Shown: positions 1 to 11,070, counted from the first letter of the stretch. The stretch: 64,000 nucleotides of DNA from Lunularia cruciata (GCA_948567375.1 OX419759.1:30729493-30793492), one strand, 5' to 3'. The notes: generated by a model not told the origin, from the letters alone. Numbers and translations: made by a program.

Positions 1-66
1 CCAAATTAGAGGTAACCATACGAGAGCCACAACACTTGGAGGAAGCCATGTGGTTGGCCAAACATT

Positions 67-365
67 TTGATTCCTTGGTGGAAACAACTTGGTCCCGACC
101 TGGACCTCCATAAAGCCTACCAATACACTACACACAAGTGGAGGAGCCAACACCAATGGAGATTGATGCAATTCAACAAAGACCACTTGGCACGGCAGAT
201 AGGAAGAAACTACGACAAAATGGTGGTTGTTTTTATTGTCACTAGTTGGGGCATCACATTGCGGAATGGACAACTTCGACAAGTTGCCCAAGTGGAGGTG
301 GTGGAGCGGAATGATCAGGGAAATGAGGAATCCCAGTAGGAGATTTTGAGCCACCTCTTGGGAGG
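67..365 (+). pseudogene. gag C-terminal remnant with damaged zinc knuckle (element A1)
   Basis: In one frame around 217-270 the translation contains Cys-Phe-Tyr-Cys-His-stop-Leu-Gly-His-His. This fits a CX2CX4H retroviral zinc knuckle with an internal TAG; the last Cys is replaced by Trp. Such knuckles bind the element RNA for packaging. The 90-codon open frame at 67-339 runs partly in another frame, so frameshifts are present. Glycine- and acidic-rich codons follow, as is usual between a zinc knuckle and protease. Confidence 0.6.
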
Positions 366-1655
366 TTGATTAGTTCCAATGGGATTGAAGGCTCAACTTA
401 TGCAAGTTTGCTTCACTTGCAAGGTATGATATCTAATCAGGGTTGTAGGATTTTGGTTGATTCTGGGAGTTCAAAGAACTGCATGTCTATGCAAGTAGCA
501 AAGGAATTGGATATTCCTATCAAACCAATGATTGGAAGTAGTTTGATGATGGCGGATGGTAGAAAGGGTTCTGCATTCCACACCTTGCATCCTATTACCT
601 TTAAGATTGGGAAGGAGTATTTGGAGTGTATGAGGTTTGTAGTTGCACCTCTACACTATGATATCATTCTAGGTCTACCTTGGCTTGAAAGTCATAAGGT
701 TCAATTTGATTGGACCCGACGCCAAATTCAAGTACAACACCAAGGTAGGAATTTCAGATTAGGTTGTCTGGCACCTCTGAGTAAGACAACTAAGAATAGT
801 CAGTCCCAAGATGAGAAGTTTGTCAAGAAGGTAGCCATAGAGCAAACCTTGAAGGAAGTGGAGTCCCAAGATAGGAAGTTTGCCAAGAAGGCAACCATGG
901 AGCAGGCTTGGAAGAGAGATGAGTCCCTAGAAGGGAAGTTTGTTAGTAAAGCAGCCATAAAGCAAGCTTTAGAGGAAGATAAGTTTGTATTTGCGGTGTG
1001 GATCAAGTCGATTGCACAAGACCAATCTATGGAGGACCAAGAGCCTCATCAAGTAATGGTTGATCAAATAGTTAAGGAGTTTGCGGACGTGTTTCTGGAT
1101 GATCTGCCAAAGGGATTACCCTCTGATCGAGATATGCCCTTCAAGATTAAGTTATTGTCAAGGAGTACTCCAATGAGTAGATTGATCTATCGGCTCTCAC
1201 CAAAGGAGTTGGAGGAGTTGCAAACAACACTTATAGAGTTGTTGGAGGACTTCATACAACATAGTACCTCTCCTTGGGGAGCACCGGTACTATTTGTTCC
1301 AAAGAAGGATGGAGGACTTCATTTTTGTATTGATTATCATGGGCTCAATGAGCAAACCGTGAAGAATGCATATCCCTTGCCTTTGATCGATGACTTGCTT
1401 GGTCAACTAAGTGGAGCACGTTACTTTTCCAAGTTGGATCTTCGTAGTGGCTATTGGCAAATTCCGATTGATAGAGAGGAAGTGCAAAAGACTGCCTTTC
1501 GCACAAGGTATGGGCATTTTGCGTGGAGAGTTTTACCTTTCAGATTCACTAATGCTCTAGTAGTCTTCAGGGATCAGATGCATCGGGTTTTGGATGGACT
1601 AGTGGATTGGTCAATGGTGTTCTTGGATGATATCTTAATCTATAGCAAGACATAG
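366..1655 (+). pseudogene. protease and reverse transcriptase N-terminal part (element A1)
   Basis: An open frame of 429 codons. The retropepsin active site VDSGSS lies near residues 31-36, followed by the flap and ILGLPWL. A linker has three tandem 20-residue repeats (804-983). The reverse transcriptase follows with [36 protein letters not shown] and the catalytic FLDD near the end. The frame closes with TAG at 1653-1655, just after FLDDILIYSKT, while homology continues in frame from 1656. The stop is therefore a nonsense mutation and not a natural end. The reading frame is otherwise well kept compared with the integrase half of the same copy. Confidence 0.88.
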
Positions 1656-2636
1656 GCAGAGCACATGAATCATGTGCAAGAAGTCCTAAGACGACTACGA
1701 CAATGGAAATTTCATTGCAAGAAGTCAAAGTGTGCCTTTTGGCAGAAGGAGGTTACCTTCTTGGGTCATAAGATCTCCTTAGAGGAGATCAAGATGGAAG
1801 AAGAGAAGATCAAGGCCATTACTGATTGGCCTACCCCGAAGGATGCTGCAGAAGTACGGGCATTCAATGGATTGGCCAGTTTTTACCGACGGTTCATCCA
1901 CTATTATGCTCATGTGGCTGCACCATTTACTGACCTCTTGGGAAAGAACTCAAGCTTCCAATGGAACACCAAGCATGAAGAAGCATCCCAAAAGTTGAAA
2001 CATATGGTGTCTTCAAGACCCATTCTTCAACCATATCATCCTCAACTACCTTGCGTGGTTGATTTTGATGCTTCTAACTTTGCAATTGGAGCTATGTTGC
2101 AACAAGAATTCCTAGATGGACTACATCCCATTGCCTTTGTGTCTTGCCAACTAAATACAGCTGAAAGAAATTACTCTGCTTGAGATCAGGAACAACTTGC
2201 AATGGTATATGCCACCAAGGTATGGAGGCATTATTTCTTGGGGAAACAAGTGATCATGCAAACTGATCACAAGCCATTGTTGCAGACCTTACACTTGGAG
2301 CACATGAAGAGTCAACATCATTGATGGGAAGAGCAACTCCAATTGTTCAACATCAAACTTGAGTACAAACTAGGTCAGTTCCATGTCATCCTTGATGCTC
2401 TATCACAACGACCTGATGTGAAGTCTTTTCCTCTCATCGCGGCAGCAATTACAACGGTGTCAATTGACCCCAAGATCCATAACAAGTTTTGGTTAGCTCT
2501 ACAACAAGATCCCTTCTTCCAAATGGTACATGGTCGTCTAACAACATGTGACAAGGAGTACAACACCTTCTCCTTCAAGGAAGGCCTTCTATTCCATGCG
2601 GACCGAATCTATGTTCCAGCCAAAGGTGATCTTTGA
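1656..2636 (+). pseudogene. reverse transcriptase thumb and RNase H (element A1)
   Basis: This continues the same polyprotein. TFLGHKIS and FYRRFI of the reverse transcriptase connection are followed by RNase H with the catalytic Asp in VDFDAS and QTDHKPL, and by an SQRPD end of RNase H. Stops interrupt at 2181 (TGA), near 2322 and at 2634, and the ORF restarts at 2343. RNase H would remove the RNA strand during reverse transcription. The stops make this copy non-functional. Confidence 0.85.
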
Positions 2637-3568
2637 CTTGTGTGCCTTCAAGAAGCCCATGATTTACCCATCACTGGTCACATGGGTGTGGACAACACCT
2701 TGGGTACCCTCTAACGTTAATGGTGGTGGCCTAACATGACACGAGATGTTCAAGAATTTGTCTGATCGTGTGAGACTTGCCAACATAACAAGGCCAGCAA
2801 CCAAAAGCAGAGTGGACTCCTTCAACCTCTTGCCATTCCATCAGCTCGCTAGGAGCATGTGAGCTTGGATCTCATCACATCCTTACCAAAGACAAAACAA
2901 GGACACACCACCATGTGGTGTTTGTGGATAAGCTTAGTAAGCAAATCCACTTGGCACCAACTTGTGATACCGTGGATGCTCCAACCTTAGCGCAAATCTA
3001 CTTCAACAATGTCTTCAAGCATCATGGCATGCCATATATACTCATCTCCGACCGTGATCCTTGATTTACCAAGAAGTTTTGGCAAGCACTTTTTCAGATA
3101 CTTGGTACCAAGCTTGCTGTGTCCACGGCCTATCATCCTCAAACTTATATACAAACCAAACGTGCAAATCATACATTGGAGTATATGTTGCATGCCTTTG
3201 TCAATGTTCACCACACCAATTGGGATGAATGTTTTGCCGCTGCAAAATTTGCTTATAACAATTCCAAACAAGCAAGCACCGGATTTTCTCCTTTCTTTCT
3301 CAATTTTGGCCAAGATCCACTTGTTCCAGATTCTCTTCTTGCTCCTCCTCCATCTCAAGTTCCTCATACTTCCACATTCGTGACCACTATATCCCAATCT
3401 CTTCAACAAGCCAAGTCTCACCTCCTTGTTGCTCAAAATCGCCAAAAACAATATGCGGACTACCATCATTGTGATCTCACCTTTGAAGTTGGTGATAAAG
3501 TCATGCTATCCTCCAGTTACCTCACTCTCCTACTTGATATCCAAGTTCGTAAACTTGCCCTTAATTAG
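2637..3568 (+). pseudogene. integrase (element A1), frameshifted
   Basis: The integrase zinc-binding region is recognisable as CETCQHNKASNQ around 2769-2805. A core segment reads SLDLITSLPKT near 2862-2890. The later core has AYHPQT, a damaged QTxRANHTLE containing the catalytic Glu position, AYNNSKQASTGFSPF and FNFGQDP, in the open frame at 3119-3568. At least two frame changes and several stops lie between 2640 and 3118. The relation to element B integrase is clear from shared words. Confidence 0.82.
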
Positions 3569-3952
3569 ATAGGACCCTTTGATATCACCCAAATTGTCTC
3601 TCATGTTGCTTATCAACTTGCCTTGCCTTGTCACATGTATATCCATCCTGTCTTTCATGTTTCCAAGTTGAAACCCTTTGTTCCTAACCCCTCTTCCTTT
3701 TCCTCTCAAGTCCAACCTCTCTCTATTCCTATCAATGATCATGAGGAGTACAAAGTTGATCGTATCCTTGTGTGTCGCCATATTCAACAAGGCCGTCACC
3801 AACATACGGAGTACAAGGTCCTTTAGAAAGGGTATCCCCTTCATGATGCCACCTGGGAACCTCTTTCTCACCTCCAGAATGCACAGACGGCCATCCAAGA
3901 ACTCGAAGCTTCACTAGTGACAAAGATGTCACCAACTAGCGCCGGGGGAATA
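3569..3952 (+). pseudogene. integrase C-terminus and chromodomain-like tail (element A1)
   Basis: The segment HPVFHVSKLKPF is typical of the gypsy integrase GPY/F end. It is followed by EEYKVDRIL, the stretch TEYKVL-stop-KGYP, and ATWEPLSHLQNA. Together these match a chromodomain, which steers chromovirus integration toward marked chromatin. Tryptophan-to-stop decay (TAG at about 3824) breaks it. The polypurine tract and the 3' LTR follow within 20 bases. Confidence 0.75.
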
Positions 3953-4029
3953 TGTAACAATATGGAGTTTAGCGACAAAGTTAGTCGGGCTTACGAAGTA
4001 GCACATAAGACAAGTAGCCTTGAATATTC

Positions 4030-4250
4030 TAGAAGTATCTAGGAAGCTTATTGGGAAGCTTCTTGGCTAGCTTAGCTTACACCTCAAGTAAGTAGCTTCT
4101 AGAAGGAAGCTTCTAGAAGCTTCCAACTAGCTTAGCTTGCACGCCAAGTAGGCGGCTTCTAGAAGGAAGCTTCTTGAGAGGCTTCCTAGTTAACTTGGCT
4201 TGCACTCTAAGAAAACGGCTTGAGGAAGGTTCTTGAGAAGCTTCTCAAGG
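4030..4250 (+). promoter_or_regulatory. Heat-shock-element array in A1 LTR
   Basis: Alternating GAA and TTC pentamers match the heat-shock factor site nGAAnnTTCn. The best block is four contiguous units at 4106-4123 (GAAgcTTCtaGAAgcTTC). Further two- and three-unit blocks lie near 4030-4075, 4158-4180 and 4225-4245. The array ends about 20-40 bases upstream of TATAAATA (4266-4273). The same layout is kept in the A2 LTR. Heat-responsive transcription is an inference. Confidence 0.6.
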
Positions 4251-4265
4251 GCCTTGTATGCTACC

Positions 4266-4273
4266 TATAAATA
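4266..4273 (+). promoter_or_regulatory. TATA box of family A LTR
   Basis: TATAAATA, about 110 bases before the LTR end, at the same place as in the A2 LTR (54339-54346). It is a plausible core promoter for the element transcript. Confidence 0.6.
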
Positions 4274-4377
4274 CCAAAGCCAAAGCTCATGCTAGGCATT
4301 CGGAGTTTTCCCTCAATCAAGTGTTCCAATGTGAGTTTCCATTCTCCTATTTCTCTCCTTGGATTTGGTATTTTACA

Positions 4378-5707
4378 ATAACCACAACTGCAACCGCAAA
4401 CCAGAACCACAAACTACAACCGCAAGTCGCAACCGCAAGTACTCCACCAAGTGCCAACACCCACGGAACACCACCAACTAATGTAACTCTAATTGAGATA
4501 ACTACACTAGGGGAAAGGGCAACATGTAACCTACCATCATAACACACACTCTCACGGTCTGTAGGTCATCACTTCCTACCTCACCATAGAGAAACAAAGG
4601 TAGTCTGACTAGTCATCACTCTAGCCTCACTACCAAGAGCACACTAGAGCAATAACGCTCAAAAGCCAAGGCACCGCACACAAACGTGGTGCACAAATAG
4701 GAAGCAAAGAATAGAGGGGGTCCAATCACAAGAAATCTAAATGAGAACCCTCCATCTCATAAAACAACACAGGATTGCTTCTGCCACCATTTGGCATTTG
4801 ATATTAGAGAAGTTTGTATTTAAGTCCTAAGCTACCAAGATCACCAAGAATGGGATTGAACTGCCTTTCCTAGCCAAAGCTACAAGTATATAGATAACAA
4901 TGGTACAATCAATAGGACAACAAGTGACTGTGGACCAGTTGGCTAGGGAACCAGTCTAGGAACAAGAGATCTAGGGGTCAAACCCAATTGCGCATAATCT
5001 AGAAGGAAAGGCATATTTTGCCAACCAATGACCAAGATCTACTCTAAACTAGCTAGCCTCACGCCAGCAAGTTGGCTTGCTGGCCCTTCTAGGTCTTCTA
5101 GGCCTCTCATAGCCCACAACCATATGCCTTGAAGCCTCTAAACACCCAAATGAGGACTTTCTTCTTGCCACTTTGAACCTCTTCCAAAATTTGGCGAAAC
5201 TCCTCCAAACTTGCAAAAGTCATCCAAATTACCAAAACTTTTCCAAATCTGGCCAAACAGCAAAACTCCTCCAAATCTGGCCAAAATCTGACATAAAACG
5301 GAGCCAAAATCTGACATAAACTCTAAAGTTAGCTGACCGCCAAATCCCCCGCTAACTCTTCACGTTGAAAACATGAGTTTCTCCAAATCACAAATTCATG
5401 ATAATAGCTTCCCAACTCCACCTTCAATTTTACTTTCTAAGCCCAACTCGCAACAAATTGGTCCTGGCTTCACCTCCTGAGCTCAGAATCACAACCACTA
5501 CTTGAAATTGCTCCTTCTTTGCTCCAAAATTAGCCAGCGCTTCCGCACACCGTCTACCTTACTACCAAATCTGCATCAATTGAACAAGCTTCTGCACACT
5601 AGGGAAGACTGAACTTGAATCGAGCTACCAACTATCCACCGAGCTTGGAGATACCACCCACACTCAAAATTCTTGCACCCAATTTTCCACTAATTTGACT
5701 TCTGTGA
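4378..5707 (-). mobile_element. Inverted D-family leader (D' fragment)
   Basis: The reverse complement of 4378-5707 matches the untranslated leader of element D, which is split at 18044-18736 and 25346-25860 by element B. Shared landmarks include the TTCTTGTGATTGGA region, CTCTAGTGTGCTCT, CCTTTCCCCTAGTGTAGTT and the GGTGGTATCTCCAAGC stretch. No coding frame is present. The fragment has been cut at 4378 by element A1. It shows that the genome holds several D-type elements and that they have a leader of more than 1 kb. Confidence 0.82.
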
Positions 5708-6152
5708 TGTAATCAGATTGTTACCACTCTCAATGCAACTCAGATCAGTACTTGATCTGTCACTCTATAAATTGCCAACAACTGGGTATTGATTACAGTC
5801 AAGCCACACCCACTCCACCATAGAGAATCTAGGTGACGCTCACCGGCCTCTGTCCACCATAGCCTGGAAGTGTAAGAAGGCTCAACATGAGAGAAGTGAG
5901 CTCTCTGGAGCTGCACTTCAAAAGTATACCTCTTGGACTTGAGCTAGGTCAGAACTCTAACGGTCCCATTGAAGGGACACTCGACGGTACAAACGGTGCA
6001 AAGTGACGGTGAGCCCCATCGTGAAGTTAGTACCCCGAACACAAAATCTGACCGTCGGAAAGTAGTCTCTGAGAAACTGCTGAAATAACTCTAACTACGA
6101 TCACTGGAACTCTAGTGATCGAGCAATCTAGATGCGACACTATAGTGTGACA
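5708..6152 (-). repeat. 5' LTR of inverted D-family fragment
   Basis: In reverse complement it begins TGTCACACTATAG and ends CTGATTACA. It aligns with the D LTR at 32813-33364, sharing GCTATGGTGGACAGAGGCC, GAGTGGGTGTGGCTTGACTGTAAT and GAGCTCACTTC. It retains more CpG than the other D LTRs. The boundaries are approximate because the D LTRs are diverged. Confidence 0.75.
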
Positions 6153-6734
6153 AAGGGAAGACCCTATAATTGTAAACATCAAGGAAACTTGCATTGATTT
6201 CTGTCGGTTGTTAGGTTGTAGAATATTGAAAGAACAGTTTAACCTTGATGACCCCTGTAATTGTAAACATCAATGGGTTAAGCAACTTGCAATTGTATAG
6301 CCAAGATTGAGAATTTCATTTGGTGTTATGTCTAAGGATATTGATAGAAACATCAGCTTAAAGTTGGTCATCACGTGTAGGACCAAGGGAGTTGGTTATA
6401 CATGAATACAACTGTGCATCAACTAAAGCCAATATGACAAATATTCTTCAACTCTTCCATGGTTACAATCTATTTTCAGTGTTTGTGATCATGAATTGAA
6501 CAAAGACAAGTGAGTAATCAAAATTACACACCATGAGTTTCATGCTTCAGCAACAACAGTTGAGTACTTGGGCAAATAGACTAGATTGGAGCTTGCTTAC
6601 GAGATACCGGGGTAAATATGGTAGTGACGAGAGTTAGAGGTGGAAACCACCATTGAACTTAAACTGCACATAGCACAGGCTAAAGGTTTTTTTTATCAGT
6701 GGACGCTTGAGTCGATTCATGAGTAGAAAGAAGG
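6153..6734. other. Unassigned spacer between D' and E
   Basis: No open frame or recognised element. A short imperfect direct repeat is visible: a unit with ATTGTAAACATCAA followed by AACTTGCA occurs at about 6168-6195 and again at about 6260-6292. It may be a remnant of an older repeat. Confidence 0.4.
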
Positions 6735-6936
6735 TGTGATACAGATAGAAAAAGAGTCATCATGGTGAACATCATTCCTAAAATATATTAATGTAGATAC
6801 TATAGTTGGCAACAATCTTGTTTTAAAGGTAAGTAAGATGGTGAAACCATAGAGGGACTTGGTCTACTTGTGTATCTTCTTCTCTCTCTATATTTGATTA
6901 GGATTTGTGTCCCTTTGACCATTCTTTGGTGAACCT
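6735..6936 (+). repeat. 5' LTR of copia element E (approximate)
   Basis: The end is set by the primer-binding site that follows at 6938. The 3' half aligns with the E 3' LTR (38674-38970): GACTTGGTCTACTTGTGTAT versus GACTCGATCTGCTTGTGTAC, then TTCTTCTC, then CTTTGGTG. The start at TGTGATAC is a guess from length; the first half is strongly diverged. Confidence 0.5.
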
Positions 6937-6937
6937 T

Positions 6938-6949
6938 GGTATCAGAGCT
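6938..6949 (+). promoter_or_regulatory. Primer-binding site of element E
   Basis: TGGTATCAGAGC, complementary to the 3' end of plant initiator tRNA-Met, the usual primer for minus-strand synthesis in plant LTR retrotransposons. Confidence 0.8.
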
Positions 6950-7112
6950 GAAGAGAGCCGGTGATAGCCTTTGAGTTCAAATTGCAAGAAGGTCTTGATT
7001 TTCTCATGATCTATAATTTATCAATGCATACTATGAGTAGTAAACTTGATATGGTGGCATCAAGGGTGAGGCCTTGACAAATTAATTTATACTATGAGTA
7101 CAAAACTGGATA
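6950..7112 (+). pseudogene. Start of gag region of copia E, interrupted by element F
   Basis: Sequence after the primer-binding site. The piece ATGGTGGCATCA...GCCTTGACAAA at about 7051-7082 recurs at 13522-13556 after element F. It may reflect overlap or duplication near the insertion point. No long frame remains. Gag of E resumes at 13583. Confidence 0.45.
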
Positions 7113-7811
7113 TGTAATACCCATTGGTGCATGTCTGCTCTATACAAATATTAAGTTTGGTATTGCAAGTAGTGGAGAAAAATTATCTATATGGAGTTTA
7201 GCTAAGCTTGTACATTAGTCATGATTAGCTAGAGTTACTCTTAGCTAAGATAAAGGTGAACTTATTCTAGAGGAAAGGAAAAGAGTGATCACCACTATTT
7301 CGTCTTTTGGTATGTTGACTTGGTATTCTTAGTTATTTGACTTTGAGGAAAGAGTTGAGAGCTCTTTGGCCCACAAGCCTTGTTTGTGCACACTTCTTCT
7401 ATAGTCCAAGGATAGCCCATCTGAAGGAATCCTTGGCTTAGTTGGTAGGTGAGGGTAAGACCACCTACCCATGGGATTATTCCCATGTGCTTAGATATTC
7501 CTTTAGAATTTATGAATTTATTTGAATGTAAGTTTATAACTTGAGTTACTCCAATAATTAGTAGCTTTGGTATGTAATATTTTTTTCAAGTATATAAGCT
7601 AGGGATGAGGAGGTACTTATCATCCTTTCATTTGCAACTATCTCTCTCTCAATGAATTCTCTAGTAAGCAATATCTTGAGTCTTGGAGATGCCTTGGAGT
7701 TCTAGCCTTGGAGGAGTTTGATGGAGTTGGGGTTCCTTGCTTTCTTATTCCATGGTGTGCTACCTTAATAGCCATGAGAGGTTCATCTTGAATGAGAGAC
7801 AGGCCGGCTCA
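7113..7811 (+). repeat. 5' LTR of element F
   Basis: Begins TGTAATACCCATTGG and ends near GGCTCA. A TATA-like TATATAAG lies at 7591-7598. It aligns over its whole length with 12820-13514, with many substitutions, so the insertion is old. Confidence 0.85.
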
Positions 7812-9319
7812 CATTTTTGGTTCCATTACCAAGACCTCTCTAGAAGGTAACATAATGTTATGCGTGCAAATCTGTATTAGGCAGAAGGAGTATATGAGAG
7901 CTCACTTTGAGAGAAGATTAGGGGAGGAGAAGGCTAAAATTATGTTAGAAAACTTGGAATCATTTGTATACTTTATACTTTATTATGATGTTTATGAAAT
8001 GATATTGTACATATTATATGTCTGAGCAAATTTGGAGAGATTGTGTGAGAGGGATTGTAGATTTTGGGCATTATGGTGGTTTTTGGCAAAACCTCAATTT
8101 TGAGATTTGGATTTGAAATTTTCATAGAGAATAGCTTGGATTATGTTTTAAGTGGGAGACTTAAATTTATTGTAATGGCTGTTATGTGCATTGCGCTAGA
8201 ATTTTTGGAAGGTGGTAGGGTAAACTGTTCATGCAAATTGCATGCTATTTGGGATTTTATATAGAGTTTTCCATTTCTTCATTTTTCATTGGATTGTCTA
8301 AAAAATTTCCAAGAAAATTCACTGCATAATATACTAAATTTTACATTACAAATTAGGGAGAGATCATTCTTGTGCAGGAAGTTATAAGTTTTAAAGTGAA
8401 GGTGTAGTTTTCAGACCAAATCTGAAATATGTGTGCTGAATAGAGAGATGCCTAGGCCAAATGGCTCAATAAAAAGGACTGAAATTTTACAAGGAAAGAC
8501 AGCCTAGGGTGATAATCAAGCGTGAAAATAATCAAATGTTTGAGAGGTATAATGTGGAAGAATTGGTTGATATTGTGACAAGGGGTCATTTCAAGAGAGT
8601 TAAGTTCTCATGAATGAGAAGAATAGGTTGGTCCAAAGCATGTTTTAGTGTTTTGACTCATCTTGGGAACATGGAGTGCAATCATGAGTGGAAATTAAGC
8701 TTTCTCAAGGGTGATAGAAATGATGGGTTTGAAGTGATAGAAATGGCATTGCTATCACTTCAACCCCTTGGAGAGTTTAGAGTAAAAATTGAAGAGAGTG
8801 TTGAGAGCTTTTGAATTTGGAGGAAAGAGTGATTCTAAGTGCTTTTGATGTCAAGAGAAAGGTCACAAGGCAAGTTCATGTTTAATGAGTCTTGATGGCA
8901 AGAGATTGAAAGAAAGGAGATGCTTACTTGACTTGGGATTGCATGTTGGGCCTTCTTCACCAAAATTGGGAAGGAGGAGATCTAGGACCAAGGAGTTATG
9001 TGAGATTTGTAGAGTGGAAGGACTTTCAAAAAGCTATGAGTATAAAGGAGCAATAAATTTTGGATAGCTTGGTGAAAGATCTTGGAGAGACTCATAGTAC
9101 CGCTATAGAGAAGCTACCACCTTCATCAAAAAATTCTCAAGATTAGTGATGGAAATAATCTTTCAATTGATGGATAAAATATCCATGAGCGTTTGCTTAA
9201 TTTGCACATGTGGATTTGATTGTAACATAGAAATTATGGTGCAACTTGAACACTTTGTACTACCTAGAGTGAACTAGTCTCAAGTTGTGTTAGTCATGTA
9301 TATATTCTAATAGTTATAG
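7812..9319 (+). other. F leader with an extra zinc-knuckle-like remnant
   Basis: About 1.5 kb before the recognisable gag. Most of it has only short frames. At 8840-8885 a frame reads C-F-stop-C-Q-E-K-G-H-K-A-S-S-C, a full CX2CX4HX4C spacing with a TGA inside. It is preceded by VEELVDIVTRGHFKRVKFS (about 8551-8610). The piece may be a gag of another element or a duplicated gag module. I cannot assign it further. Confidence 0.4.
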
Positions 9320-10460
9320 GGTGAGAGAGAAAATAAAAAAATTAAGAGAGGAGAAAGATAGTGAGGTTAAGATGGGAAAACTTCCAATTGTCTTTGGCAA
9401 GAATGGAAAGGATATGGAGGCTTTTGTGAGATACTTCAAGAGGGAAGCATAGGTAACAATGAAAGAGGAAGAATGAGTGGGCTTCCTACTATTGGATTTC
9501 TTTGAGGATGCAACTCTTACATGGTATGAGTCAGAATACTAAAAGAGAGAGAAAAGAGATGGGCAAGAGGAGTCTTGAGAGAGTTTGACTACAACACTCA
9601 TTGAGAACTTTCTTTGAGATGAGTGTTATGAGAGATTGATGAGTGAGGTTACTTTCCTCAAATAAGGAACTAGAGAGAAAGTGCGAGTCTATGCAAAAAG
9701 AGTGGAGAAGTTTGAGTCTAGGTTCTGCATAGTAGGGATGATGTGGAGACTACCATGATTGGGATACAAGCCGTGCTCACCAAGAATTTTGTGGAAAGGT
9801 TGAAACCATAAATTCAAAGCAAGGTGAGATTTGTATGAGAAACTTTCTTCCAAGGTAGAAGTTATCAAAATTTTAGTTTGTATGGAGGAGAGTTTGGAAG
9901 GAGATGAGAGTGATCTGGTGGTGAAGGAGGTTGTGGATCCTCCAAAAGTCTAAAATTATGGTGGGGTTTCTGATCCTTTGGTGGCAAGGGTGGCACCACA
10001 AGTAGTAGTTGCTCTTGTGCTTGCATCTTTGCCAAATGATCCACTTTGAACTATTGCAAAGCAACTTGTAGATCTCAAGATCAATGTAGTGCAACTATGG
10101 GAGAAGAGAGAAGTGGACCAAAATGTTGGGAGAGGGCCTAAGATTATAGAAAAAAAACCATATAAAGGAGGCCAATCAACTAGCAATTTCAATGAAAGAA
10201 GTTGTTTTGGTTGTGGAGGTAGAGGTCACATCCAAAGGAATTGCCCAAATTCCACATACCATGGAGGAAGGAGTTATGAGGGAGAGGAGGAGGAAGGTGG
10301 TGAAGCCCAAGTACCAACTTTGAAAAATAGAGGTAAGGAGATAGAATCCATAGCTGTGGTGGAGAGCAAGTATGAGAAGGGAGAATGCTCAAACTCCAAA
10401 GATCTTAATTTTGGAGCTTTTGGCAAAAGAAAAGAAGAGAGCCCAATTTGTAGATGATAT
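9320..10460 (+). pseudogene. gag of element F
   Basis: The capsid-like segment contains LPIVFGKNGKDMEAFVRYF, followed by ATLTWYES and REKVRVYAKRVEKFESRF, as in plant gypsy gag. A good zinc knuckle CFGCGGRGHIQRNC is encoded at 10203-10244 within the open frame 10089-10457. Many stops break the first half. Gag would form the particle that packages element RNA. Confidence 0.72.
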
Positions 10461-11070
10461 ACAATATTCTCATGAATTCACTCCTAAAAAGGATAGTCCA
10501 ATGCCCACAAGTAGTACTTGCACTACTAGTTTGATACCATCTACAAAGTCTCTAAGGAAGAAGTTGGGAATGGATGATTTATTAATCTCAAAGCAACAAT
10601 AGAGTTACAACTTGTTGGAGGTTGTTGGTAGTCACAAGGCCAACATCACGGTGGGGCACTTGATTGCTTTAAATTATACCTTGAGGAAGGAACTTATGGG
10701 TGGTTTGAGTTTTACAAGGAGCAAGAGGAAGAAGAAAGCAAAGTCTCCAATATCAATGGGAATAATGGATGCAAATCCCACACCATGGGAGGCTTGTGAA
10801 TATGCTTCCAAGATTGATGTGAGGGTGAATGGTCACAATATCAGCAATGCACTTGTTGATGGAGGATCTATAGTGAATTCCATCTAAGAGAAGTTGATGA
10901 AGAAGTTGGGTATAATACCCTCAAAATTTGTAGTGAACATGGCAAACTAGCAACAAGTTCAACCAATGGGTGTGATAGACAAGGTGGTAGTATTCATTAT
11001 AGGAGTTCAAAATCTCATGACTTTCTAAGTTTTGAAGGATACAAGTTATGATTTGCTACTTGGGAGTCCA
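10461..11070 (+). pseudogene. Retropepsin-like segment of element F
   Basis: The frame 10612-10887 has DVRVNGHNISNALVDGGS, matching the Tat/Athila pattern of an aspartic protease start, with Asp-Gly-Gly in place of the usual Asp-Thr/Ser-Gly. The downstream TSYDLLLGSP near 11040-11070 fits the second protease motif. A stop follows VNSI at 10885. The protease cuts the polyprotein. Confidence 0.6.

Larger units (their letters stand above)
1..4377 (+). mobile_element. Ty3/gypsy chromovirus-like element A1, 3' part
   Basis: The domain order is gag zinc-knuckle remnant, protease, reverse transcriptase, RNase H, integrase, C-terminal chromodomain-like segment, G-rich polypurine tract (about 3941-3950) and a 3' LTR at 3953-4377. 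This is the order of a plant Ty3/gypsy chromovirus. The 5' LTR and most of gag lie before the window. Stop codons and frameshifts are frequent, so the copy is dead. The 3' LTR ends at 4377 directly against an inverted fragment of family D, so A1 probably jumped into D-derived DNA. A second copy of the family (A2) starts at 54028. Confidence 0.9.
3953..4377 (+). repeat. 3' LTR of element A1
   Basis: Starts TGTAACAATATGG and ends TTTTACA. It aligns along its full length with the A2 LTR at 54028-54450, which is followed by a primer-binding site and so fixes the end. It holds repeated AGCTTCTAGAAG-type units and a TATAAATA box at 4266-4273. The 5' partner is outside the window, so no target duplication can be tested; the next bases are ATAAC. 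Confidence 0.92.

Noticed and set aside
2987-3469. 160-codon frame on the minus strand
   Set aside because: It lies antisense to A1 integrase and shows no domain; integrase homology is on the plus strand.
3530-3935. Minus-strand frames antisense to the A1 chromodomain
   Set aside because: Shadows of the plus-strand coding region.
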